Source: Forficula auricularia
Lineage: Eukaryota; Arthropoda; Insecta; Dermaptera; Forficulidae
Assembly (NCBI GenBank): GCA_024734495.1
Contig: JALMQS010000260.1
Coordinates: forward strand, 124,001-188,000
DNA: 64,000 nt
Reading direction: 5' to 3'
Position 1 is the first letter of the stretch. Each line of letters opens with the position of its first letter. The notes under the pieces are model-generated. The model was not told the DNA's origin. It did not search any database and saw only the letters and a program-made list of their open reading frames with translations. Shown piece after piece: positions 49,931 through 61,010 of this stretch. Position numbers and translations under genes: made by a program.

Positions 49931-50449
49931 TTAATTTTCATCTATTATTATTAATCAAATCAAAAAGAGAAACAAATATTTAATGGCTTTTTTTTAATCT
50001 TTTATTTGAAATTTAATATTTTAAGGTTTTTTTTTTTTTTAAATATATATACATATATATTTGTTAATTCAAACAAAAAAAAAAAAAAAAAACGAAACAA
50101 AATACGTAAAAATATAGCAGCTATATGTCCAGGCCAAAAGCGGTAACCCAAAATACACTAATTTTATAGGAGCCAAATGTTAAGTTCCTTTAACATTTCA
50201 CTTTATGAACATTGCTACAAATCCGTTGCTGTATAACAACAGAGAGAAAAATAAATGGGAAAATTGCATTAAAATTTGCATAAAAATTAAAATTAAAATT
50301 TTTATATGTAGAATAAAGACATAAAATATGAAAAACATAAATTATATACGATAAAATAAATATACTATAAAAAATTAAATGAAAAAATTCCAATTCTGAA
50401 AATATTATTAAAAGCTTTCTGCAATCAACAATTCAATTGAAGTTTAGAC
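49931..50449 (+). other. TAX1BP3 3' UTR and flank
   Basis: AT-rich sequence after the stop codon with T and A runs. AATAAA at 50312-50317 is the first standard polyadenylation signal I see downstream. Confidence 0.45.
50312..50317 (+). terminator. TAX1BP3: Candidate polyadenylation signal of TAX1BP3
   Basis: AATAAA, 382 bases after the stop codon. Such signals are frequent by chance in AT-rich DNA. Confidence 0.3.
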
Positions 50450-50502
50450 CAGGGTTCAGCAAACTTTTTATGTGTACACCATAGAAAAAAACAATGCTTA
50501 TA

Positions 50503-50725
50503 ATATATTGAAGGAGACAATAAAAGAGTGTGTCTTCTGCTGGAATTATAAATTTTATTTATTTATAATGAGACTATAGTTTCGAGGGCTTTGCCTCTTC
50601 ATCAGTCTATTACAATTGATCCACAGGAATTAATTGTAATAGACTGATGAAGAGGCTAAGCCCTCGAAACTATAGTCTCGTTATAAATAAATAAAATTTA
50701 TAATTCCAGCAGAAGACACACTTAT
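50503..50725. repeat. Foldback MITE family D
   Basis: Two mirrored halves around GATCCACAGGAATTAATTG. The right half ends at AGACACACTT, where LINE sequence takes over. Confidence 0.75.
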
Positions 50726-51018
50726 CCCCCATAAAGCCCTCTTTACGAGAAACACGCGGTTTTCGAACGCTCAGCACCCCTTCGCTCGTCAAATTGGATA
50801 AAAATCGAACAAACGCTTTCGCCAACTCTTTTATCCCTATGACCTCCAGAGACTGGAACTCGCTCCCAGCCACCGTTTTCCCCGCGACTTATAACCTTCA
50901 GTTGTTTAAGACCCGCATCCACAGATACCTTCGACCCCTATCCAGCCCAAAAAAAACCCTTCTTCTTCTTCTTCTTCTTTTCTCGATGGAGGGGCCAACC
51001 CAGGCCTTTAGGGGATGC
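50726..51018 (+). mobile_element. LINE family 1, 3' fragment
   Basis: RNAQHPFARQIG-like start, then DKNRTNAFANSFIPMTSRDW, NSLPATVFPATYNLQLFKTR and IHRYLRPLSSP, then the GGAGGGGCCAACCCAGGCC tail. The C-terminus is well preserved. Family D sequence resumes on the right in the same phase, so this LINE piece is enclosed by the MITE. Confidence 0.75.
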
Positions 51019-51034
51019 AATTGATTCACAGGAA

Positions 51035-51175
51035 TTAATTGTAATAGACTGATGAAGAGGGCAAAGCCCTCGAAACTATAGTCTCGTTATAAATAAATAA
51101 AATTTATAATTCCAGCAGAAGACACACTCTTTTATTGTCTCCTTCAATATATAAAAATTCTGCTACGCATAACTC
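51035..51175. repeat. Foldback MITE family D, half copy
   Basis: GATGAAGAGGGCAAAGCCCT through CAGCAGAAGACACACTCTTT to AAAAATTCTGCTAC, the right half of the family. Confidence 0.7.
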
Positions 51176-51294
51176 TCAGCTATGTGTAAGTGCATTATCT
51201 TCACAAAACTTGACATATTTCCGCGTCACACCAACTAATGACCAGGGTACACCAGTGTTCCGCGGCACACACTTTGCGGAACACTGGTTTAGAC

Positions 51295-51507
51295 CAGGGG
51301 TCGGCAACCTTTTGAGACGGAAAAGCCAAAAGTTACAATTTACAAAATTTCCCAGTTTTTAAAGAGCCACTAACATATTTAATTCAATATTATGGTATTT
51401 GATTAGGATTAGATACATATAAATTTGATTTTTGATTTAAAATAAAGCCGCATCTTCACATCGATATACACGCATGTGGCTCGCCAGCCGTAGGTTGCCG
51501 ACCCCTG
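51295..51507. mobile_element. hAT-type MITE
   Basis: The ends CAGGGGTCGGCAACC and GGTTGCCGACCCCTG are exact inverses. GTTTAGAC flanks both sides (51287-51294, 51508-51515). The interior holds AAAGAGCCAC and TGTGGCTCGCC, as in many hAT MITEs of this end type. Confidence 0.9.
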
Positions 51508-51662
51508 GTTTAGACTATTCAAAAAAAGAGATAATTTATTTTTTTCTTTTATTTCTATTTTTACAATTTAATAATATTTTAAGGGTTATTTATGTCTGTT
51601 TATTTGCGGCTGAAATGTGCAAGGACAGACTTATGTTCTTTGGCCTGGACATTATCGATATA

Positions 51663-52870
51663 TATACCGGGTGAGTTTTTTATCTTGGGACAGTCTTATA
51701 ACTCAGAAACAATGGATTATTTGAAAAAAGTTTCAAATAAAAGTTTATTTATATCCGGGGGGAAACTAAACTACGCTATTGTTTTTCGACCTAGAACATG
51801 CTTTCAAGGATATTTCAAGGTCAAGTTCTGTTTTTTAAATGGAAACCTATATATTTCTGTACATATTCTGAATCTACAAAAAAAACTGAACGACTTTTAT
51901 TAAAACTATTTTTTAATATGACATCAAATAAAAAAAATATTAAATTAATTAGATCTCAAAAAAAATTTCTAATAATTATTCATAACAATTATTCAACTTA
52001 ATTATCAATTAATAATGATCAAATAATTAATTATTGTCACAACAATGAAAATAAGTGTTTATAATGATCTTAAAACTTCATTATACTCAGATTTAAGAGA
52101 TTACTACTTCTACTTAATAGAACTACATAGTTAAAATTCTTGAGTTTAAAAAAGTTTATTTCTCGTGTCAATCCAATAGATAGTTATATTGTATTATCAT
52201 AATAAAAATGGAGCATTTTTTTGTTGAAGAAAGAATTGAAATGGTCTTAATTTATGGTGAATGTGGAAGAAGTGTTATGGGGCTGCCATTGAAATAGATG
52301 CCGAGCGTTTTCCTGATAGGAATACACCCTCCAAAGCTTCATTTCATCGTGTTATAAATCTGTTTAAAAAAAACAAGAAATATAAAGGCTATGAAGAAAC
52401 TAGAACAGGCCAAAATAACGAAATTGGAACTGGAATTCATCCAGAAGACTTGCGATACACTCTGGAATGTCTCAGAACAGAGTCGTAAAATTATTAAATT
52501 ATTTATTTAATAATTAAATATTTGATCATTTTTATTTGATGATTAACTTGAATAATTGTTAAAAATAATTATTAGAATTTTTTTGAGATCTAATTGATTT
52601 AATATTTTTTATTATTTGATGTCGTATAAAAAATAGTTCTAATAAAAGTTGTTTAGTTTTTTTTGTAGATTCAGAATATTTACAGAAACATATGGGTTTC
52701 CATTTAAAAGACAGAACTTGACCTCGAAATACCCTTGAAGGCTTGTTCTGGTTCGAGAAACAATAGCCTAGTTTGGTTTCCCCCTTGATATAAATAAACT
52801 TTTTTCCATATAACGCACTGATTTTGAGTTATGGGACTGTCTCAAGATAAAAAAACTCACCCAGTATATA
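51663..52870 (+). mobile_element. Mariner/Tc1-like element, copy 2
   Basis: The same long inverted arms as copy 1 (ACCGGGTGAGTTTTTTATC at left, inverse with CACCCAGTATAT at right). Its central gene fragment is the best preserved of the three. Confidence 0.75.
52208..52488 (+). pseudogene. Transposase HTH (DUF4817-type) fragment, copy 2
   Basis: ATG at 52208 opens MEHFFVEERIEMVLIYGECG RSVMG. An extra G in a GGGG run shifts the frame, and AAIEIDAERFPDRNTPSKAS, FHRVINLFKKN and IHPEDLRYTLECLRTES follow to TAA. The helix-turn-helix pattern is the N-terminal module of arthropod mariner-like transposases. The catalytic DDE part is absent in all three copies, so this short module is what the family carries. 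Confidence 0.55.
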
Positions 52871-53499
52871 ATTAACATTTATATATAAACTCTCGTATCG
52901 CATTTATTCATTGAAATTGAAATTTTACGATGCATTTAAATTAGAGAAATTGATAATTATATTATTTTATTTTTTTAATTATATTTATATGCACATATAT
53001 AATATATACCTATTCAATTTTAAAATTTTAAACATTTTTATTTTTCAATATATATATCTGGGGGGGTGGGGGTATGATAAAAATTTATTTTTAATTTGCA
53101 AGCTTATTTTGTTATTCTTATTTGAAATAATAATTAAATCGAAAAGATCGAACTTATAATTAAACTTGAGGGAGAAAATTGCTAGTCCAAATTTTTTTCT
53201 TTTCTTTTGGCCAGCGTCAAGACTATGCTATTGTTATTAAAAGAGAAGTTTCGGCTAAAACCACCTAGACTAGACATTTTTGATTGAATATTCTTATCAT
53301 AGTGACATTGTGGAAAACTTTTTGACGCCTAATTATAGAGAAGGTCGAATTTTTTATTTTTGTGGTATCGAAAATAAAAAATATATTGTAAAGAGCTCAT
53401 TAAATAAAATTAGGCTATTTTATTTATTTTAAAATAAGAGTGTTAAACGGCGCAAAAGTTATAGATGAGTTTTGTACTATATTCTCCTATAGTACTTGA
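52871..53499. other. No gene seen
   Basis: AT-rich, with a GGGGGGGTGGGGG run at 53059-53071. The frame at 52911-53159 is low complexity. Confidence 0.45.
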
Positions 53500-53626
53500 T
53501 AATTTTTAAGGATTTAGGTGTCGGTTCTAGGTGAAACATTATAAGTAACTTATGAGGAGAATTTTCTAGGTTGGGTTTCACAAAGGGAAATATTAAAACA
53601 AATGTATGTTTTTTTGAGTTTGATTC

Positions 53627-53668
53627 ACTCGATATATATTTCGGGTTATTAGCCCATCATCAGGAGTT
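53627..53668 (-). ncRNA. Hammerhead ribozyme motif, Penelope type
   Basis: On the - strand: ACTC, CTGATGA, stem II TGGGCTAATAACCC, GAAA, TATATATC, GAGT. Stem I is ACTC with GAGT. Stem III is 2 bp. The cleavage-site base is C, the usual one. It lies downstream of the coding relic, where Penelope terminal repeats carry it. Confidence 0.6.
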
Positions 53669-53856
53669 CAAATGAAAACTGAATACAAATTTGTAAAAAC
53701 ATTCAACAAGTAAAATTTTGAGAAAGAAGACTACGTTCAGAATTTTTTTTTTTTTTTAATATAAACAAAATGTTATTATTTAAAATAAAAATATTAAAAT
53801 TAAAAACAAAATTACAAACAAAAAACAAATTACAAACACCAAATATGTAATCGAAT

Positions 53857-54056
53857 TTAGGATCCAATTTTTAATTTATTAATTTTAGCCAAATTAGAAT
53901 CAATGATTACATCTTTGTCAAAGTCCAATTGATTATTGAGAATACTGAACTTATTCATAAGTGGCAATTTAATTTCAGTTGATTCTAGAAGAAGAAGTCT
54001 GGGACCACTTCTTTCAAAATGAATTGGGGTAGGATTGGAAGTAGAAGCAGTGTGAT
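53857..54056 (-). pseudogene. Possible Penelope C-terminal coding remnant
   Basis: An open stretch to TAA at 53857-53859 reads HTASTSNPTPIHFERSGPRL, LLLESTEIKLPLMNKFSIL and NNQLDFDKDVIIDSNLAKIN. The spacing E.t.I.....N....DFD..VI resembles the tail following the GIY-YIG endonuclease of Penelope-like elements. No GIY or YIG motif is present. The context of ribozyme ends is the main support. Confidence 0.35.
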
Positions 54057-54189
54057 TTTTCGACTAATAACCCGAAATATATATCGAGTGAATCAAACTC
54101 AAAAAAACATACATTTGTTTTAATATTTCCTTTTGTGAAGCCTAACCTGGAAAATTCTCCTCATAAGTTATAGTACTTGACTTAAAATT

Positions 54190-55116
54190 GTGAAAAATTC
54201 TAGGATTTAGTTCATTCTTTCCTTATGACTCAAATATTTTAATAATGCACTTAATTTCGGAGTCGTTTCGATATTATATTTGAAAACGATTTCAGACTTA
54301 GCTGTTCAAAATTGAGAATATCTCATAAAAACACATTTGAAAAAATAGTTGCTTTATGTAATATCTACAAATATATAGATTCATATATCCATAATATTGT
54401 ATTTTTATTTGAAATGAATAAATTTTCACTATTATGGATATATATATAATTGAAAGCGGATGAATCACAAGATGCTAATAACAAAATTAAAATATGACTA
54501 GAAAGAGGTCTACCTTTGCATCCAGATGCTAATCGTTCAGTCCTTTTTCAAAAAATCACTTAAATAATATCACAATCAAATATAAAAATTAGCTTTTTAT
54601 ATTATAAATTAATCTAAATATGAAAGAATATTCACGGCGTTGCGTTCTGTTTGAGAATCACGGCCATATTGGAATAAGCCTCTAGTGTTGCCTTGAGCAT
54701 TGTTGACGCTCATTGTTTCAATTATTCAAATTCAAATTTAAATAAATCTGAATATTAAGAGGGTAGAATGGAGATATTTAAAGTGCCTGAAGAAGTTTTA
54801 ATAGAAAGCGAAAAGTCGCGAATAAAATGCTTATTTATAATAATATAATCCATTACCCTTGGAAAAGTTCATCTCATAAAAAATGTCTAATCTTGGTGGC
54901 TTCATTAATAAACAACTCAAACAATAAAGCATCAAATCTACTAAGTTATACCTCTTTAAAATCTTTATACTAAAACCTTGGATTATAAAATACTAGCTAT
55001 TTAAACCTGGAGAGTTTCGAGATTTCTGTTTTTATATTATTAATGTCAGAAGGGGTTATTTTGAAATTTATTCATTTCAATTTTAAATGTATAGACATTA
55101 AAATGACGACCATATT

Positions 55117-55120
<4 letters not shown>
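54190..55120. other. No gene seen; one weak candidate start
   Basis: AT-rich. 54640-54830 is slightly GC-richer and contains an ATG (54769) opening MEIFKVPEEVLIESEKSRIK, with no clear donor after it. Confidence 0.25.

Positions 55121-55186
<66 letters not shown>
55121..55186. repeat. (TA)n microsatellite
   Basis: Uninterrupted TA repeat of about 66 bases. Shorter TA tracts lie at 62012-62030 and 62224-62245. Confidence 0.95.
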
Positions 55187-55189
<3 letters not shown>

Positions 55190-55525
55190 ATATATTTAAA
55201 TAACGAACGATACGCATAAAGTACAAATTAATTGATTAATTCCTTTTTTTTAATTATTAATAATGTCAGAACGATTGAATGAATCGATAATTTTTTAAAT
55301 TTTTTAGCAAGCATTTCAATGAGGATAAAAACTTGTCATCAAAAAAAAAGAATTAAGAATTTAATTCTTTAAAACGTTGCAATACCACCGAATATTATAT
55401 TAAATTTGTATTTAATTCGTATACTATTCGTCAGTGCCGTAACTAGCCTTTTATAGGGTCCAGTGGATAGGTCCTTAATTTTTTTTAATTTAATTTAATA
55501 AAACAAGTAGGGTAATTTTATATTG

Positions 55526-55636
55526 TATGGCAAGGCCGTAAAGTGAGGAATATCGGAGAGCTTATGTTACATTCACCTGAAGACGAGTGTAACCTTGATT
55601 GGCAGATATTCCTCACTTTCCGCCCTTGCCATACAC
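55526..55636. repeat. Hairpin element
   Basis: The arms read GTATGGCAAGG then AAGTGAGGAATATC, with inverses GATATTCCTCACTT and CCTTGCCATAC. The short frame starting 55543 lies inside it and is not a gene. Confidence 0.7.
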
Positions 55637-55640
55637 TATA

Positions 55641-56457
55641 TCTATCTACTCTTATTAAACGAGCAAAAATTGTTTATATATACCTATATATATTTATTTG
55701 TTTGTATCTTAGTTCTATTTTGAAAACGATTTTGATGAAATTCACGGGTTAGGGGATTTTTGGGGTGACAATTCGATCTGTCACGGTCTCATCTTCGACA
55801 AAATTGTTTTTGATGGGTTGTTTTCGTAATCAAATTAATTATACTCAGGTAGAAAAATGCCAATCTTAAGGATTTAAAAAGGGTTTCTCTTTTCTTTTGT
55901 ACCCAGGCAGACAATGGGTTGATAATTCATTGTTCTCAAAGGCCTTGAAGAACTATTGTAATTGTGGTGTGTTGTTCTACCTAAACGTTAGAATTATTAA
56001 TATACGTTTTATAATTGTTTTTATAAAGAACCTTATTTATTTAATAGAATAAAAAATAATCAAGAATTTATTTAAAAATATCTTTTGAATAACCAGGTCT
56101 CAATTTTCTGAAAAAATAACACATTTGGATAGGTTTTTTTGGATTTTGATTGGATGAATAAAAATGAATCATGTGGTTGAATCAAAACAAAATAATTAGC
56201 TGTTCAAACTAAACCCTAACGAAGCTCGAGCAATATTGATGCGGAGCGGGGGTGGATGTGGTGGGGGATCCGGGGATAGGACGAGGTTTCAGGAGTGGGG
56301 TCGAGCAGGGTGGAGGTGGGGGGTACACTGGTCGAATACATTATATATATTTGTATTTTTTTAAATTGAAAACGAATCTCAAATAAAAATCGACCTTTTT
56401 ATCAGAATTTTAAATTTAAAATAAAGCTTTTAACTGAAGGAAGAGCCTCCAGGTACT
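55641..56457 (+). mobile_element. Helitron-like element, copy 4 (diverged)
   Basis: Starts TCTACTCTTATTAAACGAGC and ends AGCCTCCAGGTAC. The GC hairpin at the 3' end is reduced. The G-rich block is present at 56240-56330 (GGGGGTGGATGTGGTGGGGG). Confidence 0.5.
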
Positions 56458-56868
56458 TTTATTATAATACCAGCTGAGAAAGAACAATTTGAGGGTGAAA
56501 AAAGCCAGTACGGTAACATTTGGCGGTGTAAGTGTTTTTTCCAACGTTTGATTCATTATTTTAGGCACTGAGCAATGATCACTTATATAAACAAGATTAC
56601 ATGGATTGAAGTTGTATACAAGAATCTCTGTTGCTGTGAATGTGTAAATAAATAATAAACGTGAGGGAAAGTAAAACTTTCGCACATAGTGCGAAAAAAG
56701 TGTATGTATTTATAGTCAGTCAGAAATCAGTCGGTTTATTCCTAACAAACGTCTGGTATTTAAAAAAAAAAAATTATCATTATTAAAATGGGGTTTTTAG
56801 GACGCATCGACTGCCAAAGTCATTAGCGTCTAGAAGTTGGAATATATGTTATTTAATTTTTAAACCCA

Positions 56869-58074
56869 TATACCGGGTGAGTTTTTTATCTTGAGACAGT
56901 CTTATAACTCAAAAACAGTCCATTATATGAGAAAAAGTTTCGAATAAAAGTTTATTTATATCAGGGGGAAACTAAACTAGGCTATTGTTTGTTGACCTAG
57001 AACAAGCTTTCAAGGGTATTTCAATGTCAAGTTCTGTTTTTTAAATGGAACCCTATATTTTTCTATACGTCTACTTAATCTACAAAAAAAAAACTGAACA
57101 ACTTTCATTAGAACTATTTTTTTATTCGACATAAAATAAACAAAATATTAAATCAATTAGATCTAAAAAAAATCCGAATAATAATTATTCTTAACAATTA
57201 TTCAATTTAATTATCAAATAATAATGATCAAATATTTAGGTAATTATTAAATTATTTATTTATTAATAATTAATAATTTTCCGACCATGTTCTGTCAAAT
57301 TCCAGATTGTATTGCAAATCTTCTGGATGAATTCCAGTTCCAATTTCCTTATTTTTTTTAACAAATTTATAACACGATAAAATGAAGCTTGTGAGGGTGT
57401 ATTCCTATCAGGAAAACGCTCGGCATCCATTTCAATGGCAGTCCCATAACACTTCTTCCTCTTTCACCATAAACTAAAATCATTTCTATTCTGTCTTCAA
57501 AAAATACTCCTTTTTTATTATTATAGTAATACAATATAACTATCTACTGGATTGATACGAGAAATAATCTTTTTTAAACTCAAGAATTTTAAATAGTTCT
57601 ATTAAGTAGAAAATAATCTCTTAAATCTGAGTATAACGAAGATTTGATATCATTATTTTATCACTTATTTTCATTGTTGTGACTATTCAATTTAATAATT
57701 ATTTATTTAATAATTAATTATTTAATCATTATTATTTGATAATTAAGTTAAATAATTGTTAAGATTTTTTTTTGAGATCTATGATTGATTCATGTATTTT
57801 TTTTATTTGATGTCGTATAAAAAATAGTTCTTATGATAATTGTTCAGTTCTTTTTGTAAAATATGTATGTTGACGTAAAGAAAAATATAGGGTTCCATTT
57901 GGGAAACACAATTTGACCTTGAAATACCCTTGAAAGTTTGTTTAGTGTCAACAAACAATAGCCTATTTAGTTTCCCCCTCGATATAAATAATCTTTTATT
58001 TGAAACTTTATTCCATATAATGCATTGTTTTTGAGTTGTTGGACTGTCTCAAGATAAAAAACTCACCCGGTATA
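56869..58074 (-). mobile_element. Mariner/Tc1-like element, copy 3
   Basis: Same long arms as the copies at 41870 and 51663, with the central gene fragment on the - strand. Confidence 0.75.
57288..57495 (-). pseudogene. Transposase HTH fragment, copy 3
   Basis: Reverse-strand frames read the same module: GDCH... in part, MDAERFPDRNTPSQASFYRV, then NWNWNSSRRFAIQSGI-like text and, in another frame, IHPEDLQYNLEFDRTWS. It is shifted and dead. Confidence 0.5.
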
Positions 58075-58221
58075 TTTATAATAGAAACATATTTAATTTT
58101 ATTATCAAGAGTATTCTGCATTTTAATTTTTTACCGTTTTTATCTCAAAGGGCTTTTTCAAGACCTGGACCCTGAGTTGGTGCACCTGATGCACCTGCCT
58201 AGTTACGACACTGCTAATCCT

Positions 58222-58880
58222 ATAAAGTTCAATTAAATAATTTTTCTCAGTTATTGTGGATTCACACAAATACCGAGACTCGACTGTATATCTTTTTTTT
58301 TTTTATCATTAAATTTTTTATATATTTCTAACTTGTATTTTCTATACCAAAGCATATAATTTTTTTTTTGGCTTTTTTTTATTCAAAATATATACATTAC
58401 ATTAAATGCCTCATAAAAGAAAACAAATACAAATAAATCATAAATCGTATATATTAGATATGATATATATACCCTATATATAGATAAGTAGAATTTGTTG
58501 TTAGTTTAAAATATTATTATTAATTAATATTAATATTAAGCACTTGAACATCATTATAGATGTATATTCATATATATAAATGTACATGTTGTAATGTAAA
58601 TGTTTTATTTTAAATGTCAAAATGTGAATTAAATTTTGAATAATGTAAAAAAAAAAATTAATTGAAATTTTCTTTAAAATGCACGACAACTCTTTAGGCC
58701 TTATTACTTGAAATTTATGAAAATTTCAATTATTTTTCTTCTTACATTATGCATTTATAATCTAAAAAAAATTATCAAATCGCTAAAATATTTCCAATTG
58801 AAGGAAAAAAGGGGAAAACTTTTTCAATATTCAATTATTTTCTAGGTAGCCTCAATATAATCATTTTAGGTGTTAAAAAC
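58222..58880. other. No gene seen
   Basis: Very AT-rich with T runs. The - strand frame at 58501-58689 is low complexity. Confidence 0.5.
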
Positions 58881-58884
58881 TGTA

Positions 58885-59150
58885 AAATTGATTCGTTTCT
58901 ATAGTAATTATTAAGGTAGGGTAAATTTTCAAAGGGGTGTTTAACTAATTGTTGAATGTTTCTTCAATTTAATTTTGAGTTCCTCGGCAATTCCATTCCT
59001 AATGTCTAAATGTTACATAGATAAATGTAGATTCATCTTTTTGAAATAAATTCTTGATTGTTTTAATGAATACAGTTATTTATAAAAAAGAATCTCAAAA
59101 CGTATAAAAAATGTATAAACGCTTGAGGGAAAATTCTGCCTTTATCAATG
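58885..59150. repeat. Inverted repeat, left arm
   Basis: It pairs with about 60790-61010: AATTCTTGATTGTTTTAATG, AATTGTTGAATGTTTC and TCAAAGGGGTGTTT occur there as inverses. The 1.6 kb between the arms holds a Helitron, AT-rich DNA and a LINE. Confidence 0.6.
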
Positions 59151-59187
59151 AAAAATTGGAAAATTGGTTGCTTTATTATCTTATCTT

Positions 59188-59815
59188 ATTATATTAAACG
59201 AGCAATGTTATATATATATATATATCCGGTCGGGTTCTCGAAAACGGCTCTAACGATTTGAATGAAATTCACGGGTTAGGAGGGTTTTGTGTTGGACATT
59301 CGATCTGTCACGGTCTCATCTTCGGCTAAGTTGTTTTTGATGGGTTTTTTGTTAATTGAAATAATTATTCTCAGGTGGTTGTCTCGATAAAAATGTTTAT
59401 TTACATTTTTATTCAATTTCCTTTTAATAAATAATTAGTTTTTTAATTTTATATCCCACAATAAGATTATTACAATGATTATTATATATTTAAAATTGGG
59501 CAAAAAAATCGAACAAATATTAATTTGACAATTTAATTGATGAACTCAAAAATTGTTATTTAATTAAAAAAAAATAATTTTACCCTATTTATTTATAAAC
59601 CTATATACACATAATCTGTGGACCACTGTAGGCTAGAAATGCAAAAACTGGGTGAGTGGGCGGGGGTAGATGTGGGGGTGCAGGAGGTGGGGTTCAGTGG
59701 TAGAAGGCCGGGGAGGTACGGGGTTTCGGCGGGGGGGGGGGGGGGGGTTCAGAGATTAATTTATAGCTATTAACTGAAACAAAAATTTACCGAGCATCGC
59801 TCGGTGGCCAGGTAT
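59188..59815 (+). mobile_element. Helitron-like element, copy 2
   Basis: Starts TTATATTAAACGAGCAATG and ends CCGAGCATCGCTCGGTGGCC then AGGTA. About 90 percent like 34145-34800 by eye. The G-rich block includes a poly-G run at 59728-59746. 59820-60160 is AT-rich. Confidence 0.65.
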
Positions 59816-60159
59816 TTCTTTCTTAATACAACTAATTTTCCAATTTTCAAAAATTGGAAACACGATTTCCAATTTAGTAGAAATATTTATATAATATTAG
59901 CCAGCGTAATTTTCAATCACCTACGCTTTCTTGTACATTTCCATAAAATATGCGTAGATATTTGTGAATGAATCTAAAAAAAAGCACACATTAAAAATAA
60001 TTGCTACTAAAAATCTGTAAAATTTAATTTTATAAATTTTTTTTAAAACCTCTTATGTTAGGTTTTCAGTTTTGTTGCTTATCATGTTATTGCATTAAGC
60101 CCTCGAAATACAAATTCGCATATATTTAGCCTTTTTCTTTTGATTTTTTTCGAACTTAA

Positions 60160-60595
60160 TTGTTTCGAAATTATTATATAATAAAAGCGTGGCTGCATGG
60201 GCTCAGTTGCCAACAGTCAATTAAAAGTCAACTTCTTACACTGTATAAGGCTCAAATTCGTCCCTGTCTCGAATATGGCTCTCATCTGTGGAGGGGGGCC
60301 TCCAAGCATTCTCTTGCCACACTGAATGCGATTCAGAAGCGAGCAATTAAACTAATAGGAGACCCGGCCCTAACTCACTCGACTCCTTGGTTCACCGAAG
60401 AACCGTTTAACTCGCTCCCAGCCACCGTCTTCCCCGCGACTTATAACCCGTATCCACAGATACCTTCGACCCCTGCCCAGCCCATAAAATCCCCCCTTCT
60501 TCTTCTTTTCACGATGGAGGGGCCAACTCAGGCCTTTAGAGGATGCACCTTTTTAGTGTAACTCATTTTCTCATCATTTTCATTAAAAAACGAGA
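60160..60595 (+). mobile_element. LINE family 1, 3' fragment
   Basis: One frame from 60160 covers LLTLYKAQIRPCLEYGSHLW, RGASKHSLATLNAIQKRAIK and LIGDPALTHSTPW. An internal deletion joins it to NSLPATVFPATYNPYPQIPS. The tail GGCCTTTAGAGGATGCACC and ATTAAAAAA follow. This is the only copy keeping the stretch ahead of EYGSHLW intact. Confidence 0.8.
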
Positions 60596-60775
60596 CCCAA
60601 TGTAATTTTTGTCAAAACCGTCACGTGCTAAAATTCAACCTAATTGAATACTACAATTTGTGACTTTAATTGAGTCCATGGGTTCCGTAGTCTTTACCTG
60701 AGGACCCTTTAAAGTCACGCTTGCCGCGAGATTACAATACTGTCCCCATGCTTCGCAATGGATAAAGTAAAAATC
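60590..60775 (-). repeat. Dispersed repeat B, copy 2
   Basis: Reverse complement of 2893-3078: CCGTCACGTGCTAAAATTC, CCATGGGTTCCGTAGTC and TTCGCAATGGATAAAGTAAA. It begins where the LINE tail ends. Confidence 0.6.
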
Positions 60776-60789
60776 AATTGATTGAGGGA

Positions 60790-61010
60790 GAATTTATCTA
60801 GAAACTTTTTGAAATTTAATAAACGTTTTTTTAAAGAACTGTATTCATTAAAACAATCAAGAATTTATTTCCAAAAGATAAATGAACATTTAGACATTAA
60901 GACTTGAACTGCTGAGGAAGTCAAAACTAAATTGAAGAAACATCAATCAACAATTAGGAAAACATCCCTTTGAAAATGTAACTAAGCTACCTATTGAAAC
61001 GAAGGGATTT
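60790..61010. repeat. Inverted repeat, right arm
   Basis: Mirror of 58885-59150 (CATTAAAACAATCAAGAATT, GAAACATCAATCAACAATTA, ACATCCCTTTGAAAA). 61011-61240 is AT-rich. Confidence 0.6.

Larger units (their letters stand above)
50450..51286. mobile_element. hAT-type element filled with later insertions
   Basis: Begins CAGGGTTCAGCAAACT and ends TTTGCGGAACACTG. GTTTAGAC precedes it (50442-50449) and follows it (51287-51294). Its inside holds family D foldbacks (50503-50725 and 51035-51175) and a LINE family 1 piece (50726-51018). Confidence 0.7.
53500..54180 (-). mobile_element. Penelope-like element remnant with inverted ends
   Basis: Arms about 53545-53668 and 54058-54180 are inverse: TATGAGGAGAATTTTCTAGG, AACAAATGTATGTTTTTTTG, ACTCGATATATATTTCGGGT. 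Between them a - strand frame fragment remains (53857-54056). The left arm holds a complete hammerhead motif; the right arm lacks its CTGATGA. Confidence 0.6.
55432..58213. mobile_element. Large hAT-type element hosting a Helitron and a mariner-like copy
   Basis: Starts CAGTGCCGTAACTAGCC and ends GCCTAGTTACGACACTG. Flanks CTATTCGT (55424-55431) and CTAATCCT (58214-58221) agree at six of eight bases. Inside lie a hairpin (55526-55636), a Helitron-like copy (55641-56457) and the third mariner-like copy (56869-58074). Confidence 0.6.

Noticed and set aside
51592..52001. Frames of 66-103 codons
   Set aside because: They read through the long inverted end of a mariner-like element; the real relic gene is at 52208-52488.
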